A stretch of 64,000 nucleotides of DNA from Bemisia tabaci (GCF_918797505.1 NC_092795.1:17967131-18031130), one strand, 5' to 3'. Positions 48,933-60,360 are shown, counted from the stretch's first letter. The notes: generated by a model from the sequence alone, not told the origin. A program made the numbers and translations.

Positions 48933-49601
48933 AGATTCCTGGTAAGTATGGAGTTATACAGATAAAAGGGCTCATCTGTTGACAATGAGTTGCATTGCCA
49001 AGATGACAGTCTCACGGAAAATTACTGCAATCGCACGATCTCGACTTGAGATACCTTAATTTTCCGATGCTACTCGACGCCTTGCCACGTGGTTGTGGTT
49101 GCTTTCGTTGGTCGTATTAATGATGATAATCCTCTCTTTTTAAATCAACCGAGGCTTACGTTTTTGTCATGGCAATTATGGGCTTCAAATACGCGAGGTG
49201 ACTTGAAATACAGCCGTTAACAGGCTGACAGCCTTATTTAGCAGATCAACTCACTCGAGTTAGGTTCCAACCTAAGAATACAACTATTTGAACTTCGGTG
49301 TGTTGCACAGTATCACACGCAATTGAAGGCGTTTTATATTGGTCTGACCGCGACTTACGGAGAGTGCCGTCCTGATGTGTTTCGCTCTGCGTACATTGAA
49401 TGCAATATGACAAGTAATTTTATTATTGATGGCTAAAGTCGCTCGACCATCTATCTATGTTTGCGACGTTGTACATTTCCAGTCATACTTTATTTTTTTT
49501 TTTTTAGGAAACCAGTCAAAGTAACTTCTTGAGAACTTCTTTGATTTTTATCCTCAGGTAGTAGAATATTCTGTGTGAATTTCAAGTTATTAAGCTCACT
49601 T
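48933..49601 (+). repeat. Segmental duplication H, copy 2 (empty site)
   Basis: Counterpart of 42472-43331 without the MITE. Many point differences show the duplication is not recent. Confidence 0.9.
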
Positions 49602-49612
49602 AAGCACACATA

Positions 49613-49681
49613 AAAATACAACTATTTGAACTTCGGTGTGTTGCACAGTATCACACGCAATTGAAGGCGTTTGATATTGGT
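49613..49681 (+). repeat. Segmental duplication H, third partial copy
   Basis: A third copy of the sub-block ATACAACTATTTGAACTTCG, GTGTTGCACAGTATCACACG, CAATTGAAGGCGTTT, also present at 49278-49345 and 42988-43056. It resembles repeat I. Confidence 0.85.
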
Positions 49682-49937
49682 ACGATTGTTTGTTGTGGAC
49701 AATTTGTTTGTTTTTTGTTTTTGTTTTTTCAATTAGTGCAGGAAAGCGCTCCTTAACTCCCCATTATTTTGAATTAGTGATGAAAACGGATGGGAAGGAC
49801 TTGTTTGGAGGCAAGCTGCGGCTACTTGGGCGATATATCGCAGGATGCTGTGACCACTAGCCCTCCATTTGGAGGTGTTTAATGGGTTTGCTGGGAGTTG
49901 GGACGGGGCCAGGGATGGAATTTGCGGGGGCACTCAC

Positions 49938-50080
49938 TTGTTATGTCTGGCTCGAGGTCCTCGTAATAGCCGCGCGTTGCCAACTGTTGAACCACCGAAC
50001 CCGGGATCCGACTCAGGTTCTCCAACCGGCGCAGCCGGGCCCCGATCGCCTCCACATCTCGACCGGTCCGCTCCTCCGGC
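49938..50080 (-). CDS. Epac: Epac (Rap guanine-nucleotide exchange factor) internal exon, start of CNB-A domain
   Basis: Internal exon of 143 nt. On the minus strand it follows an acceptor ending ttttgactgtttcag and ends ACAA before the donor gtgagtg. It carries one base of a split codon, 47 full codons, then one base. The residues include PEERTGRDVEAIGARLRRLE and later GYYEDLEPDIT. This matches, from memory, the helical start of the first cAMP-binding domain of vertebrate EPAC2/RAPGEF4, which has the same arrangement (a PLER-like start, then GYYENLEKGIT). Epac is a cytosolic cAMP sensor that loads GTP onto Rap1/Rap2. The exon is strikingly GC-rich against its AT-rich surroundings. The last base, A, joins TT of the next exon to make Ile. 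The open frame runs 5-prime into the intron (Met-Trp-Ile-Tyr), but those residues cover the acceptor and are not coding. The preceding exon was not found up to 64000. Epac identity is very likely; EPAC1-like proteins are excluded because they lack CNB-A. Confidence 0.95.
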
Positions 50081-50137
50081 CTGAAACAGTCAAAATAAAT
50101 CCACATTCAACAAAAGAACCCCAATTACACTTTTTAA

Positions 50138-50570
50138 GGTGATTCGATGGACGTCATATTTTGTGTCAGAACGGCATGCGATACATCGCATTCATTGGTT
50201 CCATTTTTTCAGCTACTCGTAATTTTTCTCCAATTTTGAGACCGCAATTCTGTTGTCAGGAGACTTAAGCATTCACTTACCAATTTTAACGAAGAAATTT
50301 AACGTAATAAAGGCGTGGTTTTTTTTTAGAGAGAAAACATCGCATTCGATACTGATATCGAAACTGCACTCGAATGCAATATTTCCTCTCTAAAAAAACC
50401 ACGCATTTATTACGTTGAATTTCTTTGTTAAATTCGTAAGTGAGTGCTTTAGTCTCCTGACAACAGAATTGCGATCTCAAAATTCGAGAAAAGTAACGAT
50501 TTGTAGTAACCAATTGATGCGATATATCGCATGCCGTTCTGACACAAAATACGGCGTCCATCGAATCACC
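50138..50570. mobile_element. Family D TTAA element, full palindrome
   Basis: A 433-bp near-continuous palindrome flanked by TTAA (50134-50137 and 50571-50574), starting 57 bp upstream of an Epac exon. Ends as in 41552-41890. The arms carry ATGCGATAYATCGCAT, TTGAGAYCGCAATTCTGTTG, TTACGTTRAATTTCTT and CGCATTCGATACTGATATCG. No coding region. Confidence 0.92.
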
Positions 50571-51316
50571 TTAACCTCAGTCTTACAGGATTGAATCCTT
50601 TGGACCTGAGGCTTGCTACAACTGAAAATGGTACAAATGAATGGAATAATGCTATATGAGAAGTTTTAAAAAAGTGCACATTACAGACCCATAACCGCAT
50701 GTGCAAACTATGGCTCATACAGAAATCCACTTACTGCTCTCTTCCCTATCACGGCAGATGAGTGCGGCCCTCATTCGCGAATTAAACACATAAATCAGCA
50801 CTTTGATCATTAGTAATTATTACCAAATCTCTATAAAATATTTCCCCCATTTAGAATTTTAGACCGGCTTTCAGGTGCCGTAATTTACGGACAACCCCTT
50901 ACGGTTCATTAGACGAGCGAATTCCCGAATTAGCGGACGAACTGCGGCCGTGCGCGGTGCGGCGCGGAGCCAAATAATGTAATTAGAGTTGAAACGTGTT
51001 CGGACGGCCGCGGTGAAGTTCCACACGGTGTCGAGTGACATAGCCACTAGCGGGCATCGGAAAGTTTTCGGATGGGAGTCCCTGGACGCCGAAACGAGCG
51101 CGCCCCTCCGCGGGATGTCGGTCAAGGGAGAGCCCGCACGGGGAAGATAAGCGAGCCGAGAACACGAGTGTAATTGAAGGTGGCGAAACTGGACAGGGAG
51201 GACCAGAGGCCTCCGGAAAGTTCCGACGCGAGTGTCACGGATTAGTTTCCCCGGATATCGGACTTGGAACTTTGTTGAACCCATTTCCATGTGTTTCCCT
51301 CTTCCGAAGGAAAACA

Positions 51317-51569
51317 CTGCCATGCTAAGGAAGAACGCCGTGTGAACCCTCAGACGTTGCCAAATTTCCTTTGATAAAACAAAAATCCCCTGGTAAACTT
51401 ATGAATATTTTTCTTTCAATTTTTCAGATAATTTTGTTCGTAATACCACCTGAAGCTCCTGAAAATTACAAGCAAAAATAATCATAACTTTCCACAAAAA
51501 TAAACATTTTATCGAAGGAAATTTGGCAACTCCTGAATGTTCATACGGCGTTCTTTCTTAGCACGGCAG
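51317..51569. mobile_element. Family B MITE, copy
   Basis: CTGCCATGCTAAGGAAGAAC to TTTCTTAGCACGGCAG. The duplication AACA is exact (51313-51316 and 51570-51573). Confidence 0.95.
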
Positions 51570-51799
51570 AACAAACCCTGGAGACCGGCAGCGAGGAGGA
51601 AAAGTTTAACTTTTCGCGAGAACTCCGCTCAGACGTGGCATTGACTGAGCGTGGTTTGACTTTATTCTCGACCTGTCCGTGCAGGATTTCCATTAAAAAT
51701 TTCGACAAAAAGACCCCATTAGGCTGTTAATGAAAGGAATGGTTATTATCACATATCAGGTTCATCATTTGAGGGTCACGGTGAATACATCAATCATTC

Positions 51800-52522
51800 C
51801 CCTGGTAAAAATTGGCAGTAGAACCTTTGTTCCAAAATACCATAGACCTACAGCCGGCTGTAAGATTTCCAATAGCTTCTACGGCCGGCAACACAATTTC
51901 TTATAGCCTTTTATAGCCGATGGCGATTAAGCAACAGCCTGGCGATTAAGTGTATGCTGAACGTTACTAAGTACGGATGCTAGGACTTAGTAAGTTCTTG
52001 GACTACCGCTTTCTTTTTGGGCCGCAGTATCTTGATTTAATTTGCGAGGAAATCTCCGTACGCCCGCTTTGTGTTTTGAAGGATGCCTGCCATTCCTAAT
52101 ATGTTGGAGCGCCTTCAATTTCGTATGATACTGTGCAATACCTCTGGTGTGGAATAGTTGCTTAAAGCGCCGCGGTACGCTGCGGCGCGGCGCGGCGGGC
52201 GGGCAGCCAGCGTTGAACGCGCATTGGCGCCTACAAACCTAACAGGGATACTTCACGCATTGCGCAATGCGTGAAGTATCCCTGTTAGGTTTGTAGGCGC
52301 CAGTGCGCCGCCGTTCCGCTTTGTGTTAGGCTCTAATATTTAATCTCGTGGAGTCAGCGTTTTTCAACTCATGACTTTGAAATGTTTGCACACTCTGTAT
52401 GGATTAATCTCATTTTAATTGATGGAAAAAAATAAGTAGTAAAGGAAAATATGATGTGCGTTTTGTAAATATTAAGGTGATTCCGTACAAACTTAAGGAT
52501 TTACAAAGCACAAGAATTTCTA
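51800..52522 (+). mobile_element. Composite element K/J, copy 2, right end lost
   Basis: Left end CCCTGGTAAAAATTGGCAGT and K sequence, then repeat J from about 51950 (CTGAACGTTACTAAGTACGG), all as in 21213-21939. Homology stops at ACAAGAATTTCTA, where copy 1 returns to K sequence, so the second K half is absent. Confidence 0.85.
52222..52305. repeat. 84-bp palindrome of repeat J, copy 2
   Basis: Near-perfect palindrome centred on CATTGCGCAATG, matching 21629-21712. The arms contain GGCGCCTACAAACCTAACAG and GGATACTTCACG. Confidence 0.93.
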
Positions 52523-55500
52523 TTTATGAGAGAGGAATCGACGAATTTTCTGAAATTTTCCGTTTTCAGCATCGCAAAATTATCAAGAAAATTCGGTTAA
52601 AATTTCAACAAATTCCATTCAATTTGATTTAATTAAAGGATGAAACTGCGTAAAATTTCAATGAGGACACAGGTCTTGCGATTTTATAATTATACCCTGT
52701 TTATTGGTACATTGAACACCAATAAAATAACTTTCCTTCAAGTTTCAAGTAGGTCTATCCCATAAAGGGTTAAATATTGGCTATCTCTTAACGTGTTGGT
52801 CGTAAAAAGTAGATTATATCATACAAAACACGAAGAAAAGAGCAAACTATATTATTTACCTGCTCTAACTAATATTTTCTTTCTCAGCTATTCAACATAT
52901 TACTCAGAAACTTTTTTCAAACTTTCAGAAAAACTTTTTTCCTGATTCTATCAATTTCCAGGAAGATTTGGGGGCTCTCTTACGCAAACAGCACGAAATT
53001 AAATTCTGTCGGTTCGTGCATACCAATCTCCAATAGAATCACGCTTACGCTATGCTAAATTAGTTTGCACGATAATCTAAGCTTGAAAAAACATAGAAAA
53101 TAGCGTAAAAACGTCCGTAAATAAAATCGGAGGCTTTTTTTTCGCTCAGCTTACAAACGGAGGCGTAAACCGGGGCGTAACTTTTCGAGGCTGTTTTTTT
53201 TTCACCAACAGATCCAATTAAGCTGACGCTGTAAAAACACAGCCACAAGATAACTGGCTCATGATCCGGAAAGCCGCGCTCAGTGTTGCAAAATTTGGCA
53301 AGCTAATCATTCGACCCCTCGACGTTAATGCGTAAGAATCAAGTTGATGAATTCTCCACGAATTGGCAAAGCTAGCCCGGGCTTTAATCCCAGTTGTAAC
53401 TACATCGATCGGGGTTGTTATTCTGTGAGCGCCACAGCCAGATCGTGGACAATCATTCAATTTTTCAGCGAAGATGGGTGTGAAATTGAGACATTTTAAT
53501 GGAAAATCGGCAACGTTGTTGGCGTCGCGGTCGCAACAATTGAAAATCAAAACGATTGATGGGCTCCGCACTAGCGTGACGTGGCTTATTGTCGTTAAAT
53601 CTCTGGCTAACTAGCAATCAGCGTTGTCCATTTTTGCGTGACAATTTTTCTCCGTAGACTGGTTTCGATCTGAAATTCGGGAATTCCTCCATGAATTGAT
53701 AATGCTGTCGATGGAATCACCCTCTTTAGTTTCCCGTCTCATGAACGTGAACCCTTGCCGTCGGCTTTAGACCAGATTACCTTCGTTTAGCAGGGGTTAT
53801 CAAGTTTATCAAATGCACTCCATTTGAGAAGAGGAGAAAGGGTCCTCTTCTCTTTTTTATCCCAGAAAACGTAGGTACTTGATCTCGTTTCGGACCAAAG
53901 GAATGGTCCTCCATCTTCTTGCATTTTAGGATCTTTGTTGCGTTTGCGTTTGCTATACGATTGATTTCAAACCCATGGTACTCTAAAGTAGGTTCTATTT
54001 TTTCTTTTGAGGACAAAATCAACTATATCTCATAGCTTTCATTCTAACTAATCCAACACACTTTTAAAAGCATCTATCACGCACTACGCCTACGCCTATC
54101 ATGCTATAACCTATTATAAAGTAAAATAAAATTGATCATATCGATGGTGAAATTATTAATACAACGGATCTCCATTTTCGACCTTGATTTTCTGTCCTAT
54201 TTATTTTTCTGCGTATGTCTTGATTATCGTTTTTGCGCAAAATTTTGTTTAATTTTCCATCGTTTTTTTTAACAATATTCTTTGGCAATTTTGTACAAAA
54301 ATGCGTTATATTTTGAAAAAATAAAAACGAGCGGATATATTCAAGCACATCACTATTTTGAGATCCGAGGTTTTGGTGCTCTCGCTATCTATATGTCCCC
54401 GTCCACGGAAAGAGTTTAACGGAATAGAGTTTCTTTTCCCCCGAAAAATCGTAAATGACGTATTTGATCCCACTAATCGAGAAAAACTTTAGGTTTAAAG
54501 CTCTCTCAAATTCAAACCCAATGCACACATTCTAGGATGACATTGCCCTGAAGAACATTTAGAGCAAGATATTTAACCATTCGTTGAACCTTGGGCGCAG
54601 AAGGAGTATACCAAGTATACCATCTATCAAGCAGGATCTTGCGCATTCTTATATCATGGATAGTACGGTCTGTTCAACTCTGCCTTTGTCACTAACATTA
54701 GGTTAGGTTCAGCAACTAAACAAACTTGGCGGCAATGCTGGAAGTATCATTCGGAATCGAAGGCGCGCGGGCGCAATCGTAATCCTGCAGTTTAATTTAA
54801 ATAATTGGGGTATCGCGTTTTGCGTGATCAGACCTTGTTGATGTTTTCATAATAACTGAGAATAAGTCGATTAGCTATTTTTTTTAAATAACTACGCACT
54901 TTTTTGCTTTTAATCTTTTCACTTGTCAAATTGCTCCTATTTTAATTGTAATGCGTTGTGATATTTCATCTACTACCGAGGTTTTATTGTGTAATTTTGT
55001 GATTAAGTGCTCAGGATGGACTTGATGTCCGAAATGTACTTCCACTACAACAACTCGTCATAAACAACACAGCGTGTAAAGGCAGGACTTCCTTTTTCAA
55101 TTTAATTAATTAAATTTCTGATAAATATTTAATTTCACCTTTCCAGTGTATCATCATTTCTTTTTCGTTGATTTTGGAAACTACCTATTGCTAGAATCGA
55201 GCTTTTGAGTGAAGGACATGTTATTTTGAGAGTATTAAACATAAGAGCAATTTTTGCTGTTTCGAGAAATACGTGTTTGAAGTTTCAAAATTACATGGAT
55301 CCTTATGGCGGCAAGAAAGTTCGAGCTGACTTTCTAATGCTTAAAAGTTGGAATTTAGGAGCGAGTTTTTCACAGAAGATACTAGCTTTACTTAAATTCA
55401 TTAATATTCTAGTTTTTTTCAAAAACCGCACTTGTGCGCCTTGTCCTCCAAGCCCCTCAATTATGCATTGTCTTTGTGTACAGCAGACCCGTAAAAAGTA

Positions 55501-56185
55501 CAAGTATACAAAAGTGCAGGGATTACTTACTACATTTTTTTCGGCATACCTTGAATCGCCTAAAATTGGAGTTTGCCAGTAGCAAGTAGCAATCTTTTGT
55601 TACTACCGTTGGCAATGTAGCTGCGAAATCGTTCCGCAAGGTGGGCACCACCTCCCTCCGTAAAAGTCGGCCGTTGATGACCTCGAGATTAACCAATTCA
55701 AGCCTTCCTCTGTCTCCGTCCCTGGGGATTTACTCTCATCAGCGAGAGGTTGGCTTTTAGTTGTCTTTGTGTGCGCTCTAATTTGCGTTTCGCCGAGAGG
55801 TCGATCCCCGCCGAACTTGATGACAACGCAACGCGGCGGCGACAGTGACGTTAGCGGTCCCCCAGGATGGCCGCACAAACCGAATAAATTAAATTTTGAA
55901 ACAAACACTTGTTCCCGTGTCCCTGCTCACCGCAGCACCGCTCCCCCTTCGCGCACCTACTTCCTGGACCTCGCTCGACGAAACTCGTTTCACCGTGGGT
56001 ATGAAAACGCGTAACTGTGATAGGAAGGTTATGCAGACTCGCTTTTTTGCATAGCGGAACGGTGCGGCCACATGTTTCCCTCCGCGAGAAGACGTGATAG
56101 TCACATGCGTTTCAAACTTCGATGAGGTCAGTTCGTGATATGCGTCACAGAATCGCCCCTTGTGAGTTTTTTCTTCGAGATTCGC
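52523..56185. other. Upstream intron or flank, no recognised feature
   Basis: No MITE ends, exon or RNA gene recognised. A more GC-rich patch at 55600-55990 has short open frames on both strands without family signatures. Confidence 0.5.
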
Positions 56186-56800
56186 TGAAATCGTCGTTTC
56201 CCGGACGAAGGGACGTAACTTCATTCCAAGGTTGCAAAATTGTCGCAAATAATTAAAATTTTCAAACTGTGAGACTCTCTAAAATTGTCGTGTCCCGGAC
56301 AAAGTAACTCCATTCCAAGGTTGCAAAATTGTTGCAAATAATTACATTTTTCAAACCGCGAGACTCTCTAAAATCGTCGTCTCTCGGATCCGACGAAGGA
56401 ACGTAACTTCAAAAAAATAACAATTAACGTAACAATTTAACCCTTCTATCAGGCACTTTATTTATTAACATTCTATCAGTCAATTCTAAAATTGCATCTT
56501 AGTGTTATTTATTTAACTATTAATAATAAAATATGAAAATTTGAGCTTTTTCAACTAATCAGAAAGATATTGGTGTTTTATGTTTTTTTTGGGTTGCAAA
56601 ATTGTCGCAAATAATTACAATTTTTCAAACTGAAATTCTCTAAAATCGTCGTTTCCCGGACGAAGGAGCGTAACTTTGCTCCAAGGTTGTAAAATTGTCG
56701 CAAATAATTAAAATTTTCAAACTGCGAAATTCTCTTGAATCGTCATTTTCCGGACGAAGGAACGTAACACCATTCCGAGGTTGCAAAATTGTCGCAAAAC
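56186..56800 (+). repeat. Interrupted tandem array, unit about 94 bp
   Basis: Units start near 56186, 56281, 56370, 56641 and 56735, with a partial unit at 56591. Each carries AAATCGTCGTTTCCCGGACG, AAGGAACGTAAC, TTCCAAGGTTGCAAAATTGT, CGCAAATAATTA and TTTTCAAACTG. An unrelated AT-rich block (56412-56590) splits the array. The unit is not palindromic and has no open frame across copies. Confidence 0.9.
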
Positions 56801-57089
56801 AATAATCTTTTTCAAAAGAATGAGTCTTGTGCGATTTTGTTTTTAAAATTTCTCTGACTTTTGCATGAGATCAGAAGATGAGTCAGTGGAATTTTCAGTT
56901 AGAAATTACAACGATTCTCAGGTTTTGAGAAAACGTCTACCTATCAAAGCGGTATGATGAACCCTACATTGTTTTTTAAAATCCTTTTTAGTAGATAAAA
57001 TCCTCTCTGCTGAATGATGTCCAAAGAGTGTTAAAAATTTGATTCCTGCACCTTCCTCACGGTGAAAGCAGACAAAGCAAGGAGCAAAT

Positions 57090-57211
57090 GGACGTATTTC
57101 TGCCAAATGGATCTATGTGTATTATAACGTGAGCCCTATTATGCATATATTCTTATGGGTCTCAGGGCTCATTTCTTAGTGCACATAGTTCTGTTTGGCA
57201 GAAATACGTCC
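57090..57211. mobile_element. Family C hairpin MITE, copy
   Basis: Arms GGACGTATTTCTGCCAAATG and the inverse ending TTGGCAGAAATACGTCC. AAAT lies at 57086-57089 and 57212-57215. The loop reads GCATATATTCTTATGGGTCT. Confidence 0.94.
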
Positions 57212-58497
57212 AAATGGGAAGCCACGTACGTGGATGATGGATGAGGCTCTATCGTAACTTCATCCTTTCAGGATGAGGGGCAACGGGAAATGAGGGGTTT
57301 TCAAGGTAGGTAGGTTTATTCAACGCATTCGTTCTTTCGCTGCTTCTAAAAAATAAATATGTGCGATAATATTTTTAAGTCGGATCTTCTATTTCTGACC
57401 GTTCTCGAAAAACGGGGCCTTAGCTCTGAAGTAAAATACTGCTACTATCTTATTGCCAGGTGCTTTGAAAAAATTGAAAAAAAAAAACATAAAAACTTAA
57501 AATCAAACTGGAGTAATGACGGTTTGAAGTTGACTCAAGTAAAAAGATAGAGTTGAGCAAAATCTCAAGTCATACTCTGACGTGTTCATGGCTTGTATCG
57601 AAAAATCTTGAACAATTTTGCTGCTCAGATAATTTTTGAGGATAAATCAATGCTGACATTACGTCATAAATGCCAAAAATTACTTTTGTAATTTGAGGTA
57701 CCGATCAGTCTTTTGCACACCAAAATGCGATTAGTTTCCACTGCCTCCGGGCAGCGTCCCACACGGAGAGAGCGAAAAACGATAATGGAAGTTGACATCT
57801 TGATCTCGCGGCCTAACTCAATCCAATTCGTTTTTATCGAGTCACTGGTCAGTTCCAAGAAAGGATCGTTTAAAGAAAGCTGGGATAAAATCCTAGCAAC
57901 TGAGCATGATTATGCCCAAAAGCGATTGCTCAACAATTGAAAACAGAATCGCAACTAAGACTTCTCTGACAACTCTCACGAGAGGATTCGCAGCCGCACG
58001 TCGTTCCATTATTGCCGATTTGCTAATGGTCTAAAAACACTGAGTGGGGAAAAATTAAAGCGTCTTTAGACGCTGATAAATGGTAAATTTTGATAAATTT
58101 GCTAAATGTTACATTTATTAAGTGAGAGCCATAAAATCACTAGCTTGCCGATTATAAATGTTCGCCGAGAACGCCAGTAACCATTACTAGATTTTCGTCA
58201 AAGTTCTAATGTCTGTGAGTAATGATCATAGGTCCAGTTGCGTTTACATGCCTTGTGATAAGAACTGCCAGAAATGTATAAAATGTAGCTAATGTAGCTA
58301 CTGGAAATGTACTGTAACTGTACTGTAAATGTAGCAGAGATGTATGAATGTAGCTACTGGATATCTTGGGGATCACGCATGATCAGAGATCCAACCGCTA
58401 ATATTATTTTTTATCAGTACGCGACGCCAGGGAGCGTGATAACTTTCCGAGGGTTGGGCCTTCAAGTGGCCAGGGGGCTTGTTCCTATTTCACAATA

Positions 58498-58759
58498 CTG
58501 CCGTGCCAAGAAAGAAGCGAAGAACACCGTATGAGCCTTCAGGCGTTGCCATATTTCCTTCAATAAAAAACGAATTTACTGGGAAAATTTTTAATATTTT
58601 TGTTCAAATTTGTCAGAGAATATCGTTCGCGATTTAATCTATGATGTCTAAAAATTTCAAGGGAAAAATATGCATATCTTTCCTCAGAAATTCATGTTTT
58701 ATCTAGAGACATTTGGCAACTCTCGAAGGTTCATACGGCGTTTCTCCTCAGCACGGTAG
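58498..58759. mobile_element. Family B MITE, copy
   Basis: CTGCCGTGCCAAGAAAGAAG (with a small insertion before AACACCGTATGAGCC) to GCACGGTAG. The duplication AATA is exact (58494-58497 and 58760-58763). Confidence 0.94.
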
Positions 58760-59135
58760 AATAAACACCCTGGAAGTAAGCCGCAACTTGACAACGAGCA
58801 CTCAGGTGCCTTTATTAATTCCGACTCAATCAAGCAGTTCCCGGTGAACAAATTTGACATGCTCCGGTCCCAAGTCTCCGAGATGAGATCCCTTGAATAA
58901 TAGACGAGAAAATCCACAGATGAAGTAACTCCCTTCAACTTCTGATGATCAATAACCGAGCGCTCTTGTTTAATTACACCGAGAAGCCCTTGAGTTTTTG
59001 CGAGTGCACTAAGTGAAATTGTTTCCTGTTATGTATGCAAAAGTGCGCGAACCTACAATTAAAAGTGACTGACTTCCACCCTTTTAACAGGAGCGAAGTG
59101 TTCAAATGTCCCGTCTAACGCGTCAGCTGATTATT

Positions 59136-59387
59136 CTGCCGTGCTCAGGAAGGACGTCGCATGAGCCTTCAGACGTTGCCAAGTTTTCTCCGATAAAAAC
59201 CGAATTTACTGGAAAATTGTGATTATTATTTTCCAAAATTTTCAGACAGTTTCTTACGCAATTTAATCTAATATATCTGAAAATTTCAAAGAAAAATGTG
59301 CATGAGTGTCGTCGAGAATACATGTTTTATCAAGGGAAATTTGGCAACTCTTGAATGTTCATACGGCGTTTTTCTTTAGCACGGCAG
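59136..59387. mobile_element. Family B MITE, copy
   Basis: CTGCCGTGCTCAGGAAGGAC to TTCTTTAGCACGGCAG. The duplication TATT is exact (59132-59135 and 59388-59391). The core CCGAATTTACTGGAAAA is shared with 58498-58759. Confidence 0.95.
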
Positions 59388-60180
59388 TATTGTCGTGCTG
59401 TATTGTTGCGAAAAGGAAGAGGCTCCTTTCATAATTTAATAAGGTAATTGAATTTGCTTCAAGCTAAGTAAATAATTATACTTATTATTCCTTGCCTAAA
59501 AAGTATACTCTGCGACGCAAAGCAAATTTGCATCTTCAGTTTTTAGGTCTCTCCGCTCATCATCATGCCGCTGTGCTCGCTGAGTTTTTAACTCCTCTCC
59601 TTCTCTCGTTTTTTCCTTCATTGTCTCATTTTATTTACACTTTATTCTGTTAGGCTCAAATTCGAGCGGAGAAACGGGATATCAGTAGATCGACCAGACT
59701 ATAAATATGATATTGAGTGTTTCTGCATTTCGTTGTTCATGCAATTTAAGCCACGCGGGGAAGTTAAAATAATTGCAACTCACTTTTTTCTCAGTTTTCA
59801 CGTTTTTTATCTAAAAATCCACCACACTGCGCCACTTCTTTGATGAAACTGTAGCGTGCCACGATTGCAATGTGCTGTAATCGCTCCCTATTTACTCTTA
59901 AAAAGAAAATTGTGGAATTCATTTTTCATATATATGTAATTTCCAAGATGATTCTTGTAAAGGCAAAGGAAGATCCCGAGTGATAACGATAATCAGTGAT
60001 ACGAGAAAATAGAAAATGAGACTGAAAAACTGTAATCTATAACATTCTAATCAGTGTGAATCTACTTTCAAATTAGTCGAAAAGGGAGAATCAAATGGAG
60101 AATCAACCAAACACGATTTTGGTCAATATCTATTTGAAAAATAACCAAAACGCGTTTGCACATTCAATGTGACTTCCTTA

Positions 60181-60360
60181 TTCTTGAAACAAGTCGTCGT
60201 TTTGCGGCCGAAGGAACGCAGCTCAATTGCAAATTTGCCAAATTGACTCAAAAAATTTAATTTATTACACGAAAATACATGCACAATTTTTGTCCAAAAT
60301 TTATCTGATTTTCACATTAGATCAGATAAGAAAAATCAGTGAAATTTTGAATTATAGAAA
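60181..60360 (+). repeat. Diverged relative of the 56186-56800 unit
   Basis: AAGTCGTCGTTTTGCGGCCG, AAGGAACG, GCAAATTTGCCAAATTGA, then GCACAATTTTTGTCCAAAAT and TTAGATCAGATAAG. This parallels the order seen from 56735 to 56930. Confidence 0.65.

Larger units (their letters stand above)
3741..50080 (-). other. Epac: Visible span of the partial Epac gene
   Basis: This is the minus-strand span from the first to the last exon visible here. The three exons join without a frame break into about 124 residues covering most of CNB-A. The two introns, 31536-49937 and 3888-31452, make up over 99 percent of the span and hold most of the repeats listed below. Promoter, start codon, DEP domain, CNB-B, REM and catalytic CDC25 domain are all outside the window or not recognised. 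No second gene, on either strand, could be supported inside the introns. Confidence 0.9.

Noticed and set aside
50081..50106. Minus-strand Met-Trp-Ile-Tyr start in frame before the Epac exon
   Set aside because: This stretch contains the splice acceptor ttttgactgtttcag and has no similarity to Epac; the coding part starts at the exon edge 50080.
50871..51323. 150-codon minus-strand open frame in a GC-rich patch
   Set aside because: Arg/Pro-rich composition typical of a non-coding GC-rich stretch, no family motif; it also runs into a MITE end.
56186..56800. CRISPR-like array of regular repeats
   Set aside because: The repeats are about 94 bp, contiguous without unique spacers, and lie in animal-type DNA; it is an ordinary tandem repeat.
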